Of a stretch of DNA of 64,000 nt, positions 30,155 through 41,049 are shown one piece after another. Location: the NCBI RefSeq assembly GCF_029868855.1, contig NZ_JARWOV010000220.1:1-64000 (forward strand). Direction: 5' to 3'. Source of the stretch: Nocardia carnea. GTDB taxonomy: Bacteria > Actinomycetota > Actinomycetes > Mycobacteriales > Mycobacteriaceae. The notes beneath the pieces were generated by a model, which saw only the letters and a list, made by a program, of their open reading frames with translations, was not told the DNA's origin and did no database searches. The position numbers were made by a program, and so were the translations under genes. How positions within the stretch are numbered: position 1 is the stretch's first letter; the number at the start of each line of letters is the position of its first letter.

Positions 30155-31215
30155 GCGGCCCCGACAACGGCCTCACGAGTCGCCGCGGTCCCGCGGTGGT
30201 GGCGCTCGGCGGCGGACACGGTCTCTATGCCACCTTGTCGGCGGTGCGCCGGCTCACCCGGCGGATCAGCGCGGTGGTCACCGTCGCCGACGACGGTGGC
30301 TCCTCCGGCCGCCTGCGCCGGGAACTCGGGGTGCCGCCACCCGGCGACCTGCGGATGGCCCTGGCGGCGCTGGCCGCCGATGCCGACGGCGTCCTCACCC
30401 GGACCGTCCAGCATCGGTTCGGCGGCACCGGCGCGCTGGCCGGGCATTCGGTCGGCAATCTGCTGTTGGCCGGTCTCACCGAGGTGCTGGGCGATCCGGT
30501 GGCCGCCCTCGACAAGGTCGGCGAGCTGCTCGGTATCAGCGGCCGGGTGCTGCCCATGTCGACCCTTCCGCTGGATATCGAGGCCGATGTCTCGGGGTTG
30601 GAGGCCGATCCGCGGGTGAGCCGCTGTATCCGCGGCCAGGTCGCCGTGGCCACGACCCCCGGCAAGGTGCGCCGCGTGCGCCTGCTGCCCGCCGACCCGC
30701 CGGCCTGTGCCGACGCCACCGCTGCCATCGAACGAGCGGATGCGGTGATCCTGGGACCCGGTTCGTGGTTCACCAGTGTGATCCCGCATCTGCTGGTGCC
30801 CGGCCTGCGCGACGCGCTGGTCTACACCCGGGCGCGTAAGGTGCTGATCCTGAACCTGGTCGCACAGCCCGGTGAGACGGCGGGTTTCTCCGCCGAACGT
30901 CATCTGCATGTATTGTCCCAGCACGCACCGGATTTCGCGGTCGACGAGGTTCTGGTCGATTCCGGGTGCGTACCGGAGGGACGCGAGCGCGAACATGTGG
31001 CCAGAGCGGCCGGGCAACTGCGGGCACGAGTAGTCTTTTCCGATGTCGCCGACGCGGGAACGGCCCGGCACGATGCCGGAAAACTCGCCGCCGCACTGGA
31101 TCAACTGATCCGCGAGCCTCGGCCGGCGTTGTCGGGGCTTCGAGTCGAGGGACGGCACATGGGTCAGGATGTGCGGTCCGGGTTGGGTGGAAAGGAGCAC
31201 GTCTCGTGGCGATGA
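30151..31215 (+). CDS. yvcK: YvcK/CuvA-family gluconeogenesis and cell-shape factor
   Basis: The counterpart of Rv1422, a UDP-sugar-binding protein of the CofD-like fold needed for growth on gluconeogenic carbon and for polar wall synthesis in related bacteria. [15 protein letters not shown] is followed by [19 protein letters not shown] sequence (here [17 protein letters not shown]), [11 protein letters not shown], and [16 protein letters not shown]. Length 354. It is coupled to rapZ by a 4-nt overlap and overlaps whiA at its 3' end. Confidence 0.94.
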   Translation: MSGPDNGLTSRRGPAVVALGGGHGLYATLSAVRRLTRRISAVVTVADDGGSSGRLRRELGVPPPGDLRMALAALAADADGVLTRTVQHRFGGTGALAGHSVGNLLLAGLTEVLGDPVAALDKVGELLGISGRVLPMSTLPLDIEADVSGLEADPRVSRCIRGQVAVATTPGKVRRVRLLPADPPACADATAAIERADAVILGPGSWFTSVIPHLLVPGLRDALVYTRARKVLILNLVAQPGETAGFSAERHLHVLSQHAPDFAVDEVLVDSGCVPEGREREHVARAAGQLRARVVFSDVADAGTARHDAGKLAAALDQLIREPRPALSGLRVEGRHMGQDVRSGLGGKEHVSWR

Positions 31216-32189
31216 CAGCCGAAGTGAAAGACGAGTTGAGCCGGCTCGCCATAACACAGGTGAGTGCGCGTAAAGCCGAACTGTCCGCCCTGCTGCGTTT
31301 CGCCGGCGGTCTGCATATCGTCGGTGGGCGGGTGATCGTCGAAGCCGAAGTCGATATGTTGTCCATCGCGCGGCGGTTGCGGCGGGAGATCTTCGAACTC
31401 TACGGATACGGGTCGGATGTGCATGTGCTCAGTGCCGGTGGCCTGCGCAAATCCTCCCGGTACGTGGTCCGGGTGGCGAAGGAGGGCGAGGCCCTCGCCC
31501 GCCAGACCGGATTGCTGGATGTGCGCGGCCGGCCCGTGCGCGGACTACCCGCCCAGGTCGTCGGCGGCAGTGTCGCCGATGCCGAAGCCGCGTGGCGCGG
31601 CGCCTTCCTGGCCCACGGCTCGCTCACCGAACCCGGCCGCTCCTCGGCACTCGAGGTGAGCTGCCCCGGTCCGGAGGCGGCGTTGGCATTGGTGGGCGCC
31701 GCGCGGCGGCTCGGTATCTCGGCGAAAGCGCGGGAGGTACGCGGCACCGACCGGGTCGTGGTCCGCGACGGTGAGGCGATCGGCGCACTGCTCACCCGGA
31801 TGGGCGCCCAGGACACCCGTCTCACCTGGGAGGAACGCCGGATGCGGCGCGAGGTCCGCGCCACCGCCAACCGGCTCGCCAACTTCGACGATGCCAATCT
31901 GCGGCGTTCGGCGCGTGCCGCGGTCGCGGCGGCGGCCCGGGTCGAGCGTGCGCTGGAACTGCTCGGCGACGATGTCCCGGACCATCTGGCGGCGGCGGGG
32001 AAACTGCGCGTCGAACACCGGCAGGCCTCCCTCGAAGAACTCGGCCAGCTCGCCGACCCGCCGATGACCAAGGACGCGGTGGCCGGGCGGATCCGGCGGC
32101 TGCTGTCCATGGCCGACCGGCGGGCGAAGGAACTCGGCGTGCCGGATACCGAATCGGCGGTCACGGCGGAGTTGCTGGACGACGCCTGA
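31206..32189 (+). CDS. whiA: WhiA sporulation/cell-division regulator
   Basis: An actinobacterial DNA-binding protein with a LAGLIDADG-like N-terminal domain ([55 protein letters not shown]) and a C-terminal helix-turn-helix ([20 protein letters not shown]). Length 327. GTG at 31206 has AAAGGAG at good distance and overlaps yvcK by 10 nt; the ATG two codons later is the alternative. The uvrC-rapZ-yvcK-whiA order is conserved across Actinobacteria. In non-sporulating relatives it likely controls division genes. Confidence 0.95.
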   Translation: MAMTAEVKDELSRLAITQVSARKAELSALLRFAGGLHIVGGRVIVEAEVDMLSIARRLRREIFELYGYGSDVHVLSAGGLRKSSRYVVRVAKEGEALARQTGLLDVRGRPVRGLPAQVVGGSVADAEAAWRGAFLAHGSLTEPGRSSALEVSCPGPEAALALVGAARRLGISAKAREVRGTDRVVVRDGEAIGALLTRMGAQDTRLTWEERRMRREVRATANRLANFDDANLRRSARAAVAAAARVERALELLGDDVPDHLAAAGKLRVEHRQASLEELGQLADPPMTKDAVAGRIRRLLSMADRRAKELGVPDTESAVTAELLDDA

Positions 32190-32397
32190 GGCGCGGTACG
32201 TCCCCGGCCCGGGACGGCGCCATGTTCGTGGTTGCGCGATGGCTCCCCGAGGCGGCGCTGGAGCAGCGACGGTACAGCGCGCGGACGTGCCGGTACCTCG
32301 CCGCGGTCGGTGCCTCGGATCGATGAGCTGCAACGCCGACCGATGTTGTCCGCGCATTCCGGCACCGCGCCCGGCCACCTTGCGGCGCAAGGGTCCG

Positions 32398-33006
32398 CTA
32401 CGGCTGCCGGAGCATGCACCAGGTCAGGGGGCCGCCGTCGGGGATATCCACTTCCGCGGTCACGTGGAAGCCGAGGTGTTCGTAGAAGCGCACGTTCTCC
32501 GCTGTCGACGTCTCCAGGAACGCCCCGACACCTTCGCGTTCGGCGGCGGCCAGGCCGGGCTCGATCACCGCGCGGCCGAGTCCGCTGCCCCGGCGGGCGG
32601 GATCGACGCCCACGGTGCCGAGGAACCAGACGGGCTCGTCCGGACGGTGTGGCTGCAATGCCGCTTCCGCAGCTGCGTGCGCCTCGGCGCGGTCACCGGC
32701 CAATTCGGTGAAACGGGGCGCGAGTTCGGTGAATACCGCGCCGGCATCGGTGGCGGGCGTGGTCCAGACGGCGACCGCGTCACCGTCGTCGGCGACCCAC
32801 ACCTTCCCGTGGGGTAACCCGATGCGGGTGAGGAAGAGTTCCTGGAACTCGGCCAGCCGGCGTTCGTGCCCGTCTGCTGAGATGGTGTGCCGGGTCCAGG
32901 GGTAGTCGGCGAAGGCCCGGGTGAGGCTTCTGGTGGCGTGCGGGACATCGGCGGGAGTGGCCGGACGGACGTCCGGGCCGGAATCGGGGAGAGGTGTACT
33001 GGACAT
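32398..33006 (-). CDS. GNAT-family N-acetyltransferase
   Basis: A 202-residue acetyltransferase: VRPATPADVPHATRSLTRAF at the N-terminus, LGTVGVDPARRGSGLGRAVI as the acetyl-CoA motif A, and FLETSTAENVRFYEHLGFHV. The pattern fits the GNAT group often found near Streptomyces/Nocardia resistance genes, but the substrate is unknown. ATG at 33006 or at 33015 could be the start. It faces away from gap and shares the 33.0-33.2 kb intergenic region with it. Confidence 0.85.
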   Translation of the reverse strand: MSSTPLPDSGPDVRPATPADVPHATRSLTRAFADYPWTRHTISADGHERRLAEFQELFLTRIGLPHGKVWVADDGDAVAVWTTPATDAGAVFTELAPRFTELAGDRAEAHAAAEAALQPHRPDEPVWFLGTVGVDPARRGSGLGRAVIEPGLAAAEREGVGAFLETSTAENVRFYEHLGFHVTAEVDIPDGGPLTWCMLRQP

Positions 33007-33171
33007 CCCCACCATCCTGCGATGCGGCACCCGGAGTTGCCAGGGTTTTACGGGAGCCGGCCGTCGCCGCACGCCGGGATAGCCGGTGCTCACGAACACC
33101 AGGGGTGTGTCGGAGAGATGACCCGAAGGCATTAGTGTGGGTGGCGTCGGAATCATCCGCTTGACAGCTGA

Positions 33172-34203
<1,032 letters not shown>

Positions 34204-34210
34204 GATCGGC

Positions 34211-35434
34211 GTGAGCATCAAAACTCTGGACGATCTCCTCGCCGAGGGCGTCGAAGGCCGCGGCGTACTGGTGCGGTCCGACCTCAACGTGCCCCTCGAC
34301 AACGGCGAGATCACCGATCCCGGCCGGATCATCGCCTCGGTGCCGACCATCCGCGCACTGGTGGAAGCCGGTGCGAAGGTGGTCGTCACCGCGCATCTCG
34401 GCCGCCCGAAGGGTGCCCCGGATCCGGCGCTGTCCCTGGCTCCGGTGGCGACCCGCCTGGCGGCCGAACTGGGTCGCAATGTGCAGCTGGCCGGTGATGT
34501 GGTGGGTCAGGACGCGCTCGCGCGGTCCGAGGGCCTCACCGACGGCGATGTACTGCTGCTGGAGAACATCCGCTTCGATCCGCGGGAGACCGGCAAGGAC
34601 GACGCCGACCGGGCGAAGCTGGCGGCCGCGCTGGTGGAACTGGTCGGCGAGGACGGTGCGTTCGTCTCCGACGGTTTCGGTGTGGTGCACCGCAAACAGG
34701 CATCGGTATACGACGTGGCGAAGCTGCTTCCGCACTACGCGGGCACGCTCGTCGCGGCCGAGGCCGAGGTACTGGCCAAGCTCACCGAATCCACCGACCG
34801 CCCGTACGCGGTGGTGCTCGGCGGGTCCAAGGTGTCGGACAAACTGGCCGTGATCGAGGCGCTGGCCCCCAAGGTAGACACCCTGGTCATCGGTGGCGGG
34901 ATGTGCTTCACGTTCTTGGCCGCGGAGGGTTTGTCCGTCGGTTCCTCGCTGCTGCAGGAGGAGATGATCGATACCTGTAAGCAGCTGCTGGACCGCTACG
35001 CCGATGTCATCCATCTGCCGCGCGATATCGTCGTCGCCGATTCCTTCGCCGCGGACGCGGAATCGAAGACCGTACCGTGCCACGAGATCCCGGACGGCTG
35101 GATGGGCCTGGATATCGGGCCGGAATCGGTGCAGCGTTTCGCCGCACTGCTCACCGAGGCGCGCACGGTGTTCTGGAACGGCCCGATGGGCGTGTTCGAG
35201 TTCGACAAGTTCGCGGCCGGCACCCGCGGCGTGGCCGAGGCCATCGCCACGGCCACCGGTAAGGGCGCCTTCACCGTTGTCGGTGGTGGCGATTCCGCGG
35301 CGGCCGTGCGGGCGCTCGGTATCCCGGAAGGCGACTTCTCGCATATCTCCACCGGTGGTGGCGCCTCGCTGGAGTACCTGGAAGGTAAGACGCTGCCCGG
35401 CATCAGCGTGCTCGATGATGCGGAGGACGCGTAA
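34211..35434 (+). CDS. pgk: Phosphoglycerate kinase
   Basis: The enzyme makes ATP from 1,3-bisphosphoglycerate. The substrate-binding N-domain has [16 protein letters not shown] and [11 protein letters not shown]; the hinge and C-domain have [16 protein letters not shown], the nucleotide loop [15 protein letters not shown] and [11 protein letters not shown]. Length 407. It starts 7 nt after gap, and its TAA shares one base with the tpiA ATG, so translation is coupled. Confidence 0.97.
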   Translation: MSIKTLDDLLAEGVEGRGVLVRSDLNVPLDNGEITDPGRIIASVPTIRALVEAGAKVVVTAHLGRPKGAPDPALSLAPVATRLAAELGRNVQLAGDVVGQDALARSEGLTDGDVLLLENIRFDPRETGKDDADRAKLAAALVELVGEDGAFVSDGFGVVHRKQASVYDVAKLLPHYAGTLVAAEAEVLAKLTESTDRPYAVVLGGSKVSDKLAVIEALAPKVDTLVIGGGMCFTFLAAEGLSVGSSLLQEEMIDTCKQLLDRYADVIHLPRDIVVADSFAADAESKTVPCHEIPDGWMGLDIGPESVQRFAALLTEARTVFWNGPMGVFEFDKFAAGTRGVAEAIATATGKGAFTVVGGGDSAAAVRALGIPEGDFSHISTGGGASLEYLEGKTLPGISVLDDAEDA

Positions 35435-36219
35435 TGGCTCGGAAACCGCTGATCGCGGGCAACTGGAAGATGAACCTCAATCACCTCGAGGCCATCGCTC
35501 TGGTGCAGAAGATCGCGTTCGCGCTACCGGACAAGTACTTCGACAAGGTCGATGTCACGGTGATTCCGCCGTTCGTCGATATCCGCAGCGTGCAGACGCT
35601 GATCGAAGGCGACAAACTGCGGATCACCTACGGTGCGCAGGATGTCTCGGTACACGAATCCGGCGCCTACACCGGTGAGATCAGCGCGGCCATGCTGGCC
35701 AAGCTGGGTTGTGGTTACGCGGTGGTCGGGCATTCCGAGCGTCGCCAGTACCACAACGAGGACGATGCCACGGTGCTCGCCAAGGCGAAGCAGGCGCTGA
35801 AGCACGGGGTCACCCCGATCGTCTGTATCGGTGAGGGCCTGAACGTCCGCGAGGCGGGCACCCACGTCCAGTACAACCTCGAGCAGTTGCGAGGTTCGCT
35901 GAAGGGACTGAAGCCCGAGGAGATCGCGAAGGTCGTCATCGCCTACGAACCCGTGTGGGCGATCGGCACCGGAAAGGTCGCCACTCCGGCCGACGCGCAG
36001 GAGGTGTGTGGCGCCATCCGCGGCGAGCTCGCGCAGCTGGCCGGACCGGAGGTCGCCGAGATCGTGCGAGTGCTCTACGGCGGTTCGGTGAATGCGAAGA
36101 ATGTCGGTGAGCTGATCAAGCAGACCGATATCGACGGCGCCCTGGTCGGTGGAGCATCGCTGAAGGGCGACGAGTTCGCCACCCTGTCCGCCATTGCGGC
36201 GGGCGGCCCGCTGCCCTGA
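35434..36219 (+). CDS. tpiA: Triosephosphate isomerase
   Basis: The enzyme interconverts dihydroxyacetone phosphate and glyceraldehyde-3-phosphate. Catalytic elements: NWKMN with Lys, VVGHSERR with His, [12 protein letters not shown] with Glu and the mobile loop, and YGGSVNAKN for phosphate binding. Length 261. It is the last gene of the glycolytic operon, followed 15 nt later by a strong terminator. Confidence 0.97.
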   Translation: MARKPLIAGNWKMNLNHLEAIALVQKIAFALPDKYFDKVDVTVIPPFVDIRSVQTLIEGDKLRITYGAQDVSVHESGAYTGEISAAMLAKLGCGYAVVGHSERRQYHNEDDATVLAKAKQALKHGVTPIVCIGEGLNVREAGTHVQYNLEQLRGSLKGLKPEEIAKVVIAYEPVWAIGTGKVATPADAQEVCGAIRGELAQLAGPEVAEIVRVLYGGSVNAKNVGELIKQTDIDGALVGGASLKGDEFATLSAIAAGGPLP

Positions 36220-36234
36220 CCGATCGATAACCAT

Positions 36235-36264
36235 GAGGCCCGCCGTACCCGTACGGCGGGCCTC
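36235..36264 (+). terminator. Intrinsic terminator of gap-pgk-tpiA
   Basis: GAGGCCCGCCGTAC and GTACGGCGGGCCTC are perfect 14-nt inverted arms; the inner pairs probably stay open as a loop. GTATTT follows. This is the clearest rho-independent-type terminator in the window. Confidence 0.85.
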
Positions 36265-36295
36265 GTATTTCGAGGCCCTGTCCGGCGCTCGGATC

Positions 36296-36337
36296 ACGAC
36301 CATCGCGCCACCGCAGACGACCATCGCGCTACCGCAG
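36296..36337. repeat. Two tandem 21-bp units
   Basis: ACGACCATCGCGCCACCGCA(G) is repeated once directly after itself with a single mismatch, in the non-coding gap after the tpiA terminator. No function is apparent. Confidence 0.6.
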
Positions 36338-36478
36338 ACGGCCGGCGCGACGGGCCCGTGGACCGGCCGGACCGCCGCCTACCGGAAATTGCGCGGCAAA
36401 TCCGGAATACTGCGGTGCTGTGCGTGCGAAGCCTGCAATTTCCGAGTGATCCGGAAGGATCCGAGTGAGAGGAACAGC

Positions 36479-36772
36479 ATGCGATATATCGTCGGACGCG
36501 TGAGCGCTTTCGCCGCCGGTGCCGCGCTGACACTCACCGCCGCGGGCGGCGTTCAGGCGGCGCCGGGGGAATTCGTCTACCGCTCACAGATCGGCGGCCC
36601 GGCCGTGCTGAACGATCTCGATCCCGACCGGTGCTACAACACCCCGGGTGCCGCCGGAATCCTCGCCAACGACACCGATATGCACGTGGCGGCGTTCCCC
36701 GGACCCAACTGCGAGGGCGTGCCCATGGATGCGGAGACCGGTGCATTCGAAAGCGTGGTGTTCAGCCCGTAG
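36479..36772 (+). CDS. Small secreted protein
   Basis: A 97-residue protein with a signal peptide: VGRVSAFAAGAALTLTAAGG with a likely cleavage after VQAA. The mature part has two Cys (in DPDRCYNTPG and GPNCEGVP) that could form a disulfide. I do not recognise a family; such Cys-paired small exported proteins are common in Nocardia. GAGAGGA precedes the ATG. Codon use is normal. Confidence 0.7.
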   Translation: MRYIVGRVSAFAAGAALTLTAAGGVQAAPGEFVYRSQIGGPAVLNDLDPDRCYNTPGAAGILANDTDMHVAAFPGPNCEGVPMDAETGAFESVVFSP

Positions 36773-36853
36773 CCCGCGGACCGAGTCCGGATCGTGGCCG
36801 CCAGGTGTGCCGCGCCCCGAACTGTATTCTCCGCTCCGGAGCGCCCGATCGAA

Positions 36854-37651
36854 CTACTGGGCGCGCAGCGTCAAGCCGTGACCGTTGGGGTTGCGCAGTG
36901 TGAGAGTGTCGGCATCGACCGTGGCCTGAGCCGTCCCGTCCAGGGCGGCGAGCACCGCTCGCTCCACCTCCATGACCTCGGGTGTGCACATCATCCGCGT
37001 GGTGGCCGCGGTGAACGCGATATCGGCTCCGGCGGGGGTTTCGGTGATCTCCGCGCGACCCGTCATCCGGTTGCAGCCGGCGAACCCGGTGAGGCCACCG
37101 TCCTCGGCGATGGTGAGGCTGGGCCGGACCTCGTCGATCGTGCGGGACGAGACCTGGGCCTGTGGGGTGAGCAGCGTAGTGACTGTCCATTCGGTACCGC
37201 GGATCGGCCGGTCCGGTTGCACCACCTTCTTGTTCGCGAGGACCACTGTCGATTTCTTGCCGATCAGCGTCAGCCGATCGCGGTCGAGCTCCCAGGTCGG
37301 CTCACCGCGCAGCAGTTCGCCCACCCAGGCATCGGCGTCGGCACGTGCACCGGGGCAGGCGGCGAGGGTGCTCGCCAGTTCGGAAACGTGCAGAACATGA
37401 TCGCGGAGGTCCACCGCGCCGCTGTGTTTGTTGCAGCCGGCGTCGGCGGTGATCCGGCCGTCGGCGAACACCAGGGTGAGCGGTCCACCGCCGGGGATCC
37501 CTGTACCGGTGACCTCGGTGGAGATATAGGTGTGACCCATCGGTGTCGAATCGTGCGCCGCGGGCTCCGGCTCTTCATCGTTCGTGCAGGCCGTGGCGGC
37601 CAGCAGGATCAGCGTGAGGGCCGCCCCGAATCGGAGCACTCGTCCGGGCAT
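36854..37651 (-). CDS. META-domain lipoprotein
   Basis: A 265-residue exported protein with a lipobox: FGAALTLILLAATAC, Cys being the lipidated residue. Two META (HslJ-like) domains follow, recognisable by ADAGCNKHSGAV with LAACPGA in the first, and GFAGCNRMTGRAEI with TRMMCTPEVMEVE in the second. The family is linked to heat-shock or antibiotic stress in enterobacteria, with no known reaction. ATG at 37651 is preferred because TAGCAT lies exactly 7 nt upstream and the signal peptide begins there. Confidence 0.85.
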   Translation of the reverse strand: MPGRVLRFGAALTLILLAATACTNDEEPEPAAHDSTPMGHTYISTEVTGTGIPGGGPLTLVFADGRITADAGCNKHSGAVDLRDHVLHVSELASTLAACPGARADADAWVGELLRGEPTWELDRDRLTLIGKKSTVVLANKKVVQPDRPIRGTEWTVTTLLTPQAQVSSRTIDEVRPSLTIAEDGGLTGFAGCNRMTGRAEITETPAGADIAFTAATTRMMCTPEVMEVERAVLAALDGTAQATVDADTLTLRNPNGHGLTLRAQ

Positions 37652-37658
37652 GCCGCCG

Positions 37659-37664
37659 ATGCTA
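37659..37664 (-). promoter_or_regulatory. Leaderless -10 TAGCAT for META lipoprotein
   Basis: TAGCAT, 7 nt, then ATG on the minus strand. No Shine-Dalgarno. Confidence 0.5.
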
Positions 37665-37800
37665 CCGGCGCGCGCAGGCCACCGGGTGGCGACATCCAGG
37701 CGCGTACGCGACTCGAATCGCGCTGATTCCAACCCTGCCGGTACGTGCCGTCCCGCTCTAGCCTCACCGGTCGAGTCGATGCCGTACCGAAGGGGACACC

Positions 37801-39159
37801 ATGTCGTTGCTGGAAAACGCGGAGGTGCCCGCCCGCACGGACGACGCCGCGGTCCCTGCCGAGACCGGCGCGGACCGGCTCACCGCCGGTGATACTCGGA
37901 AAGCGGTCGCGGCGAGCCTGATCGGGACAACCGTCGAGTGGTACGACTTCTTCCTCTACTCCACCGCGGCGGGCATTGTCTTCGACAAACTGTTCTTCCC
38001 GAGCACCAGTGCCTTCGTCGGGACCATGCTGTCGTTCGCGACCTTCGCGGTCGGTTTCCTGATGCGTCCGGTGGGTGGTCTCGTCTTCGGGCATATCGGC
38101 GATCGGATCGGCCGGAAACGCACGCTCGCCCTGACAATGGCCATCATGGGCGGATCCACCGCTCTGATGGGCGTGCTACCCACTGCCGCCGCGATCGGCG
38201 TCGCTGCGCCGATTCTGTTGCTGGCGTTACGGATGCTGCAGGGTTTCGCGCTCGGCGGGGAGTGGGCCGGTGCGGTACTGCTGGCCGTCGAGCACAGTCC
38301 GCGCCGGAAAGTGGGATTGTTCGGCAGTTATCCGCAGGTCGGCCTGGCACTCGGCCTGGCCCTGGGCACCGGGGTGTTCGCGCTGCTGCGCACGCTGCTG
38401 AGCGAAGAGGCGTTTCTGGGTTACGGGTGGCGGATCGCGTTCGGCGCCAGCCTGGTGCTGGTGCTGATCGGCCTGGTGGTACGGCTGAAAATCGATGAGA
38501 CGCCGGCCTTCCGCGAGGTGGATCGGCTGAACCGGATCTCGAAAGTGCCGGTGGTCGAACTGTTCCGCAGCGCCCGTTCCCGGCGCAACACCGTCCTCGG
38601 GTTGCTGTCCCGCTGGGGTGAGGGCGCGGCCTTCAACACCTGGGGTGTTTTCGCGATCAGCTTCGCGACCGGACATCTGGGTTTCGAGCAGGTGCCGGTG
38701 CTGCTGGCAGTCACCGTCGCGGCGTTGGTGATGGCCGCGCTGATCCCCGTATCCGGGTTGCTCGCCGACCGTTTCGGGCCGCGCAGAGTGTACATCGCCG
38801 GGATCGCGGCCTACGGGGTGCTGGTGTATCCGGTGTTCCTGCTCTTCGAAACCGGCAATATCGTGGTGTTCACCGTTGCCATCGTCGCGGTGTTCGGTGT
38901 GGCGCACGCGCTCTTCTACGGAGCGCAGGGCACCTTGTACGCCGGACTGTATCCACCCGAGGTGCGGTACACGGGTCTGTCGTTCGTCTATCAGTTCTCC
39001 GGTATCTACGCATCGGGACTGACCCCGATGATCGTCACGGCGTTGATCGCCGCAGCCGGTTCTACGCCGTGGCTCGCCTGCGGGTACTTGGTGGGCACCG
39101 CGGTGGTGAGCGTGATCGCCACCCGGTTCATCCGCGAGGAGGATCGCCTCACCGCGTGA
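37801..39159 (+). CDS. MFS transporter, metabolite:H+ symporter family
   Basis: A 452-residue, 12-helix permease. Typical MHS signatures are GTTVEWYDFFLYSTAAGIVF in helix 1, GGLVFGHIGDRIGRKRTL in loop 2-3, LLLALRMLQGFALGGEWAGA, and the Pro/Arg segment YPPEVRYTGLSFVYQFSGI. Relatives carry shikimate, proline/betaine, citrate or alpha-ketoglutarate; the substrate here cannot be told. A GAAGGGGA ribosome-binding site precedes the ATG, and TAGCCT about 43 nt upstream is a possible -10. Confidence 0.9.
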   Translation: MSLLENAEVPARTDDAAVPAETGADRLTAGDTRKAVAASLIGTTVEWYDFFLYSTAAGIVFDKLFFPSTSAFVGTMLSFATFAVGFLMRPVGGLVFGHIGDRIGRKRTLALTMAIMGGSTALMGVLPTAAAIGVAAPILLLALRMLQGFALGGEWAGAVLLAVEHSPRRKVGLFGSYPQVGLALGLALGTGVFALLRTLLSEEAFLGYGWRIAFGASLVLVLIGLVVRLKIDETPAFREVDRLNRISKVPVVELFRSARSRRNTVLGLLSRWGEGAAFNTWGVFAISFATGHLGFEQVPVLLAVTVAALVMAALIPVSGLLADRFGPRRVYIAGIAAYGVLVYPVFLLFETGNIVVFTVAIVAVFGVAHALFYGAQGTLYAGLYPPEVRYTGLSFVYQFSGIYASGLTPMIVTALIAAAGSTPWLACGYLVGTAVVSVIATRFIREEDRLTA

Positions 39160-39189
39160 GCGTCCGGAAGGCCGGTCAGAGCGCGCGGC

Positions 39190-39195
39190 TATGCT
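39190..39195 (+). promoter_or_regulatory. Leaderless -10 TATGCT for MFS gene
   Basis: TATGCT, 7 nt, then GTG. It overlaps an in-frame ATG four codons upstream and so argues for the GTG as the true start. Confidence 0.5.
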
Positions 39196-39202
39196 GTCCC
39201 GA

Positions 39203-40798
39203 GTGACCACAGCCGCGCCGAAACCCGTTTCCACCTGGGCGCCGCTGCGATCCCCGGTCTATCGGGCACTGTGGATCGCCCAGTTGGTGTCCAATCTCGG
39301 CACCTGGATGCAGATGGTGGGCGCCCAGTGGGTGCTGGTCGACGAACCCAATGCGGCGGCTCTGGTTTCGTTCGTGCAGACGGCGACGACACTGCCGGTG
39401 ATGATCCTGTCGATTCCCTCCGGGGTGCTCGCGGATCTGCTGGACCGCCGGCGACTGCTGCTCGGCGCCCAGTGCACGATGGCGGTGCTGGCGGCGGTCC
39501 TGGCGATCGCGACCGCGACCGGTCACACCACCCCCGCGGTATTGCTCATCCTGTTGTTCCTGCTCGGCTGTGGTCAGGCGGTGGTCGCTCCCTCCTGGCA
39601 GGCGATTCAGCCCGAACTCGTCCCGCGTGACCAGATTCCGTCGGCCGCGGCGCTGGGCAGTATGAATATGAATATCGGCCGGGCAGTGGGTCCGGCGGTC
39701 GCGGGTGTGCTGGTCGCGCTGTCCGGCCCGGCACTGGTGTTCACCCTCAACGCCTTTTCCTTCTGCGCCATCGTCGGCGCGCTGCTGCTCTGGCGGCGGC
39801 CGAAGGTGGAACGCGAATTCCCGAGCGAACGCCCGCTCGCGGCGCTGCAGGCCGGAACCCGGTTCATCAAATCGGCGCCGGCCATCCGGCGGGTGCTGCT
39901 GCGCACCGCGCTGTTCGTCGCCCCCGGTAGCGCGTTGTGGGCGCTGCTACCAGTGATCGCGCGCGATCGACTGGGCCTGGGCTCCTCCGGTTACGGGGTC
40001 ATGCTCGGCGCACTCGGGGTGGGGGCGGTACTCGGTGCGGTGAGCCTGGCGAGAGTGCGGGCGCTGCTCACGCCCACACAGCAGGTCGCCGCGGCGGCGC
40101 TGATGTTCGGTGTAGCCTGTTGCGGGACCGCCCTGCTGCGGGTCGAGGCGCTCGTGCTGATCCTGCTGGTATTCGCCGGCGCGGCCTGGCTGCTCACCCT
40201 GTCGACCATGAACGCCACCATGCAGCTGCTGCTCCCCGGATGGGTGCGGGCGCGTGGGCTCTCGGTGTACATGCTGGTCTTCATGGCCGGCCAGGCGATC
40301 GGCTCGGTGGTGTGGGGTCTGGTCGCCGGCGCCTACGGCGCGGTCACCGCCCTCCTGATCGCCGGTGCGCTGCTCGGGGCGGCCGCGCTGAGCACAGTCT
40401 GGCTGCCCATGCGCCAGTTCGCGGCCGGTTTCGATCTGACCCCGCAGGCGTACTGGCCCGAGCCCCAGCTGGTGGTGGAACCGGAACCGGACGACGGGCC
40501 GGTGCTGGTGCTCAAGGACTACGACGTCCCGGCGGACCGGGTACCCGAGTTCCTCGACGCGATGGGTTACGTGGGCCGGTCCCGGCAGCGCACCGGTGCC
40601 ATGGAATGGCGGCTGTACCGCGATGTCGGCGCCGAGGACCGCTACGTCGAGGCCTTCGTGGTGCGCTCCTGGTCGGAGCATATGCAGCAGCACCGGGTGC
40701 GGCTGACCGCCCAGGATCTGATGCGCGAACGCGCGGTGGCGGAATTCGCCCACGACGAGACGCTCACCCACCTGGTGTCGGTGGAACCGCGCGCATAG
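39203..40798 (+). CDS. MFS_3-type exporter with C-terminal ABM-like domain
   Basis: A 531-residue protein. Residues 1 to about 415 form an EntS-like MFS exporter: SPVYRALWIAQLVSNLGTWM, LADLLDRRRLLLGAQ, WQAIQPELVPRDQIPSAAAL. The last ~105 residues are a soluble domain (VLVLKDYDVPADRVPEFLDA ... GAMEWRLYRDVGAEDRYVEA) resembling a dimeric alpha/beta-barrel monooxygenase-like (ABM) module. This fusion occurs in a known MFS_3 subgroup; the role of the tail is not established. Its TAG stop overlaps the secG -10. Confidence 0.88.
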   Translation: MTTAAPKPVSTWAPLRSPVYRALWIAQLVSNLGTWMQMVGAQWVLVDEPNAAALVSFVQTATTLPVMILSIPSGVLADLLDRRRLLLGAQCTMAVLAAVLAIATATGHTTPAVLLILLFLLGCGQAVVAPSWQAIQPELVPRDQIPSAAALGSMNMNIGRAVGPAVAGVLVALSGPALVFTLNAFSFCAIVGALLLWRRPKVEREFPSERPLAALQAGTRFIKSAPAIRRVLLRTALFVAPGSALWALLPVIARDRLGLGSSGYGVMLGALGVGAVLGAVSLARVRALLTPTQQVAAAALMFGVACCGTALLRVEALVLILLVFAGAAWLLTLSTMNATMQLLLPGWVRARGLSVYMLVFMAGQAIGSVVWGLVAGAYGAVTALLIAGALLGAAALSTVWLPMRQFAAGFDLTPQAYWPEPQLVVEPEPDDGPVLVLKDYDVPADRVPEFLDAMGYVGRSRQRTGAMEWRLYRDVGAEDRYVEAFVVRSWSEHMQQHRVRLTAQDLMRERAVAEFAHDETLTHLVSVEPRA

Positions 40799-40799
40799 A

Positions 40800-40805
40800 T
40801 ACACT
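40800..40805 (+). promoter_or_regulatory. Leaderless -10 TACACT for secG
   Basis: TACACT, 7 nt, then ATG. The promoter starts just after the upstream stop codon. Confidence 0.55.
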
Positions 40806-40812
40806 GTGCGGC

Positions 40813-41046
40813 ATGCGGATGTTCCTGGATATCCTCCTGATCGTCACCAGCCTGCTGCTGGTGCTGATGGTGCTGCTGCACCGCGCCAAGGGCGGAGGTC
40901 TGTCCAGCCTGTTCGGCGGTGGAACGCAGTCGGCGCTGTCCGGTTCGACCGTGGCCGAGAAGAACTTGAACCGCATCACGATCTTCACCGGCCTGGTGTG
41001 GTTCATCGCGATCCTCGGGATCGGGCTCGAGATCAAGTTCGCCTGA
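40813..41046 (+). CDS. secG: SecG translocase subunit
   Basis: A 77-residue membrane subunit of SecYEG. The first helix MFLDILLIVTSLLLVLMVLL leads into the hallmark HRAKGGGLSSLFGGGTQSAL, then STVAEKNLNRITIF and a second helix ending in K-F-A. Length equals that of M. tuberculosis SecG. It is convergent with the SDR gene; only 3 nt separate the stop codons. Confidence 0.95.
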   Translation: MRMFLDILLIVTSLLLVLMVLLHRAKGGGLSSLFGGGTQSALSGSTVAEKNLNRITIFTGLVWFIAILGIGLEIKFA

Positions 41047-41049
41047 CCG

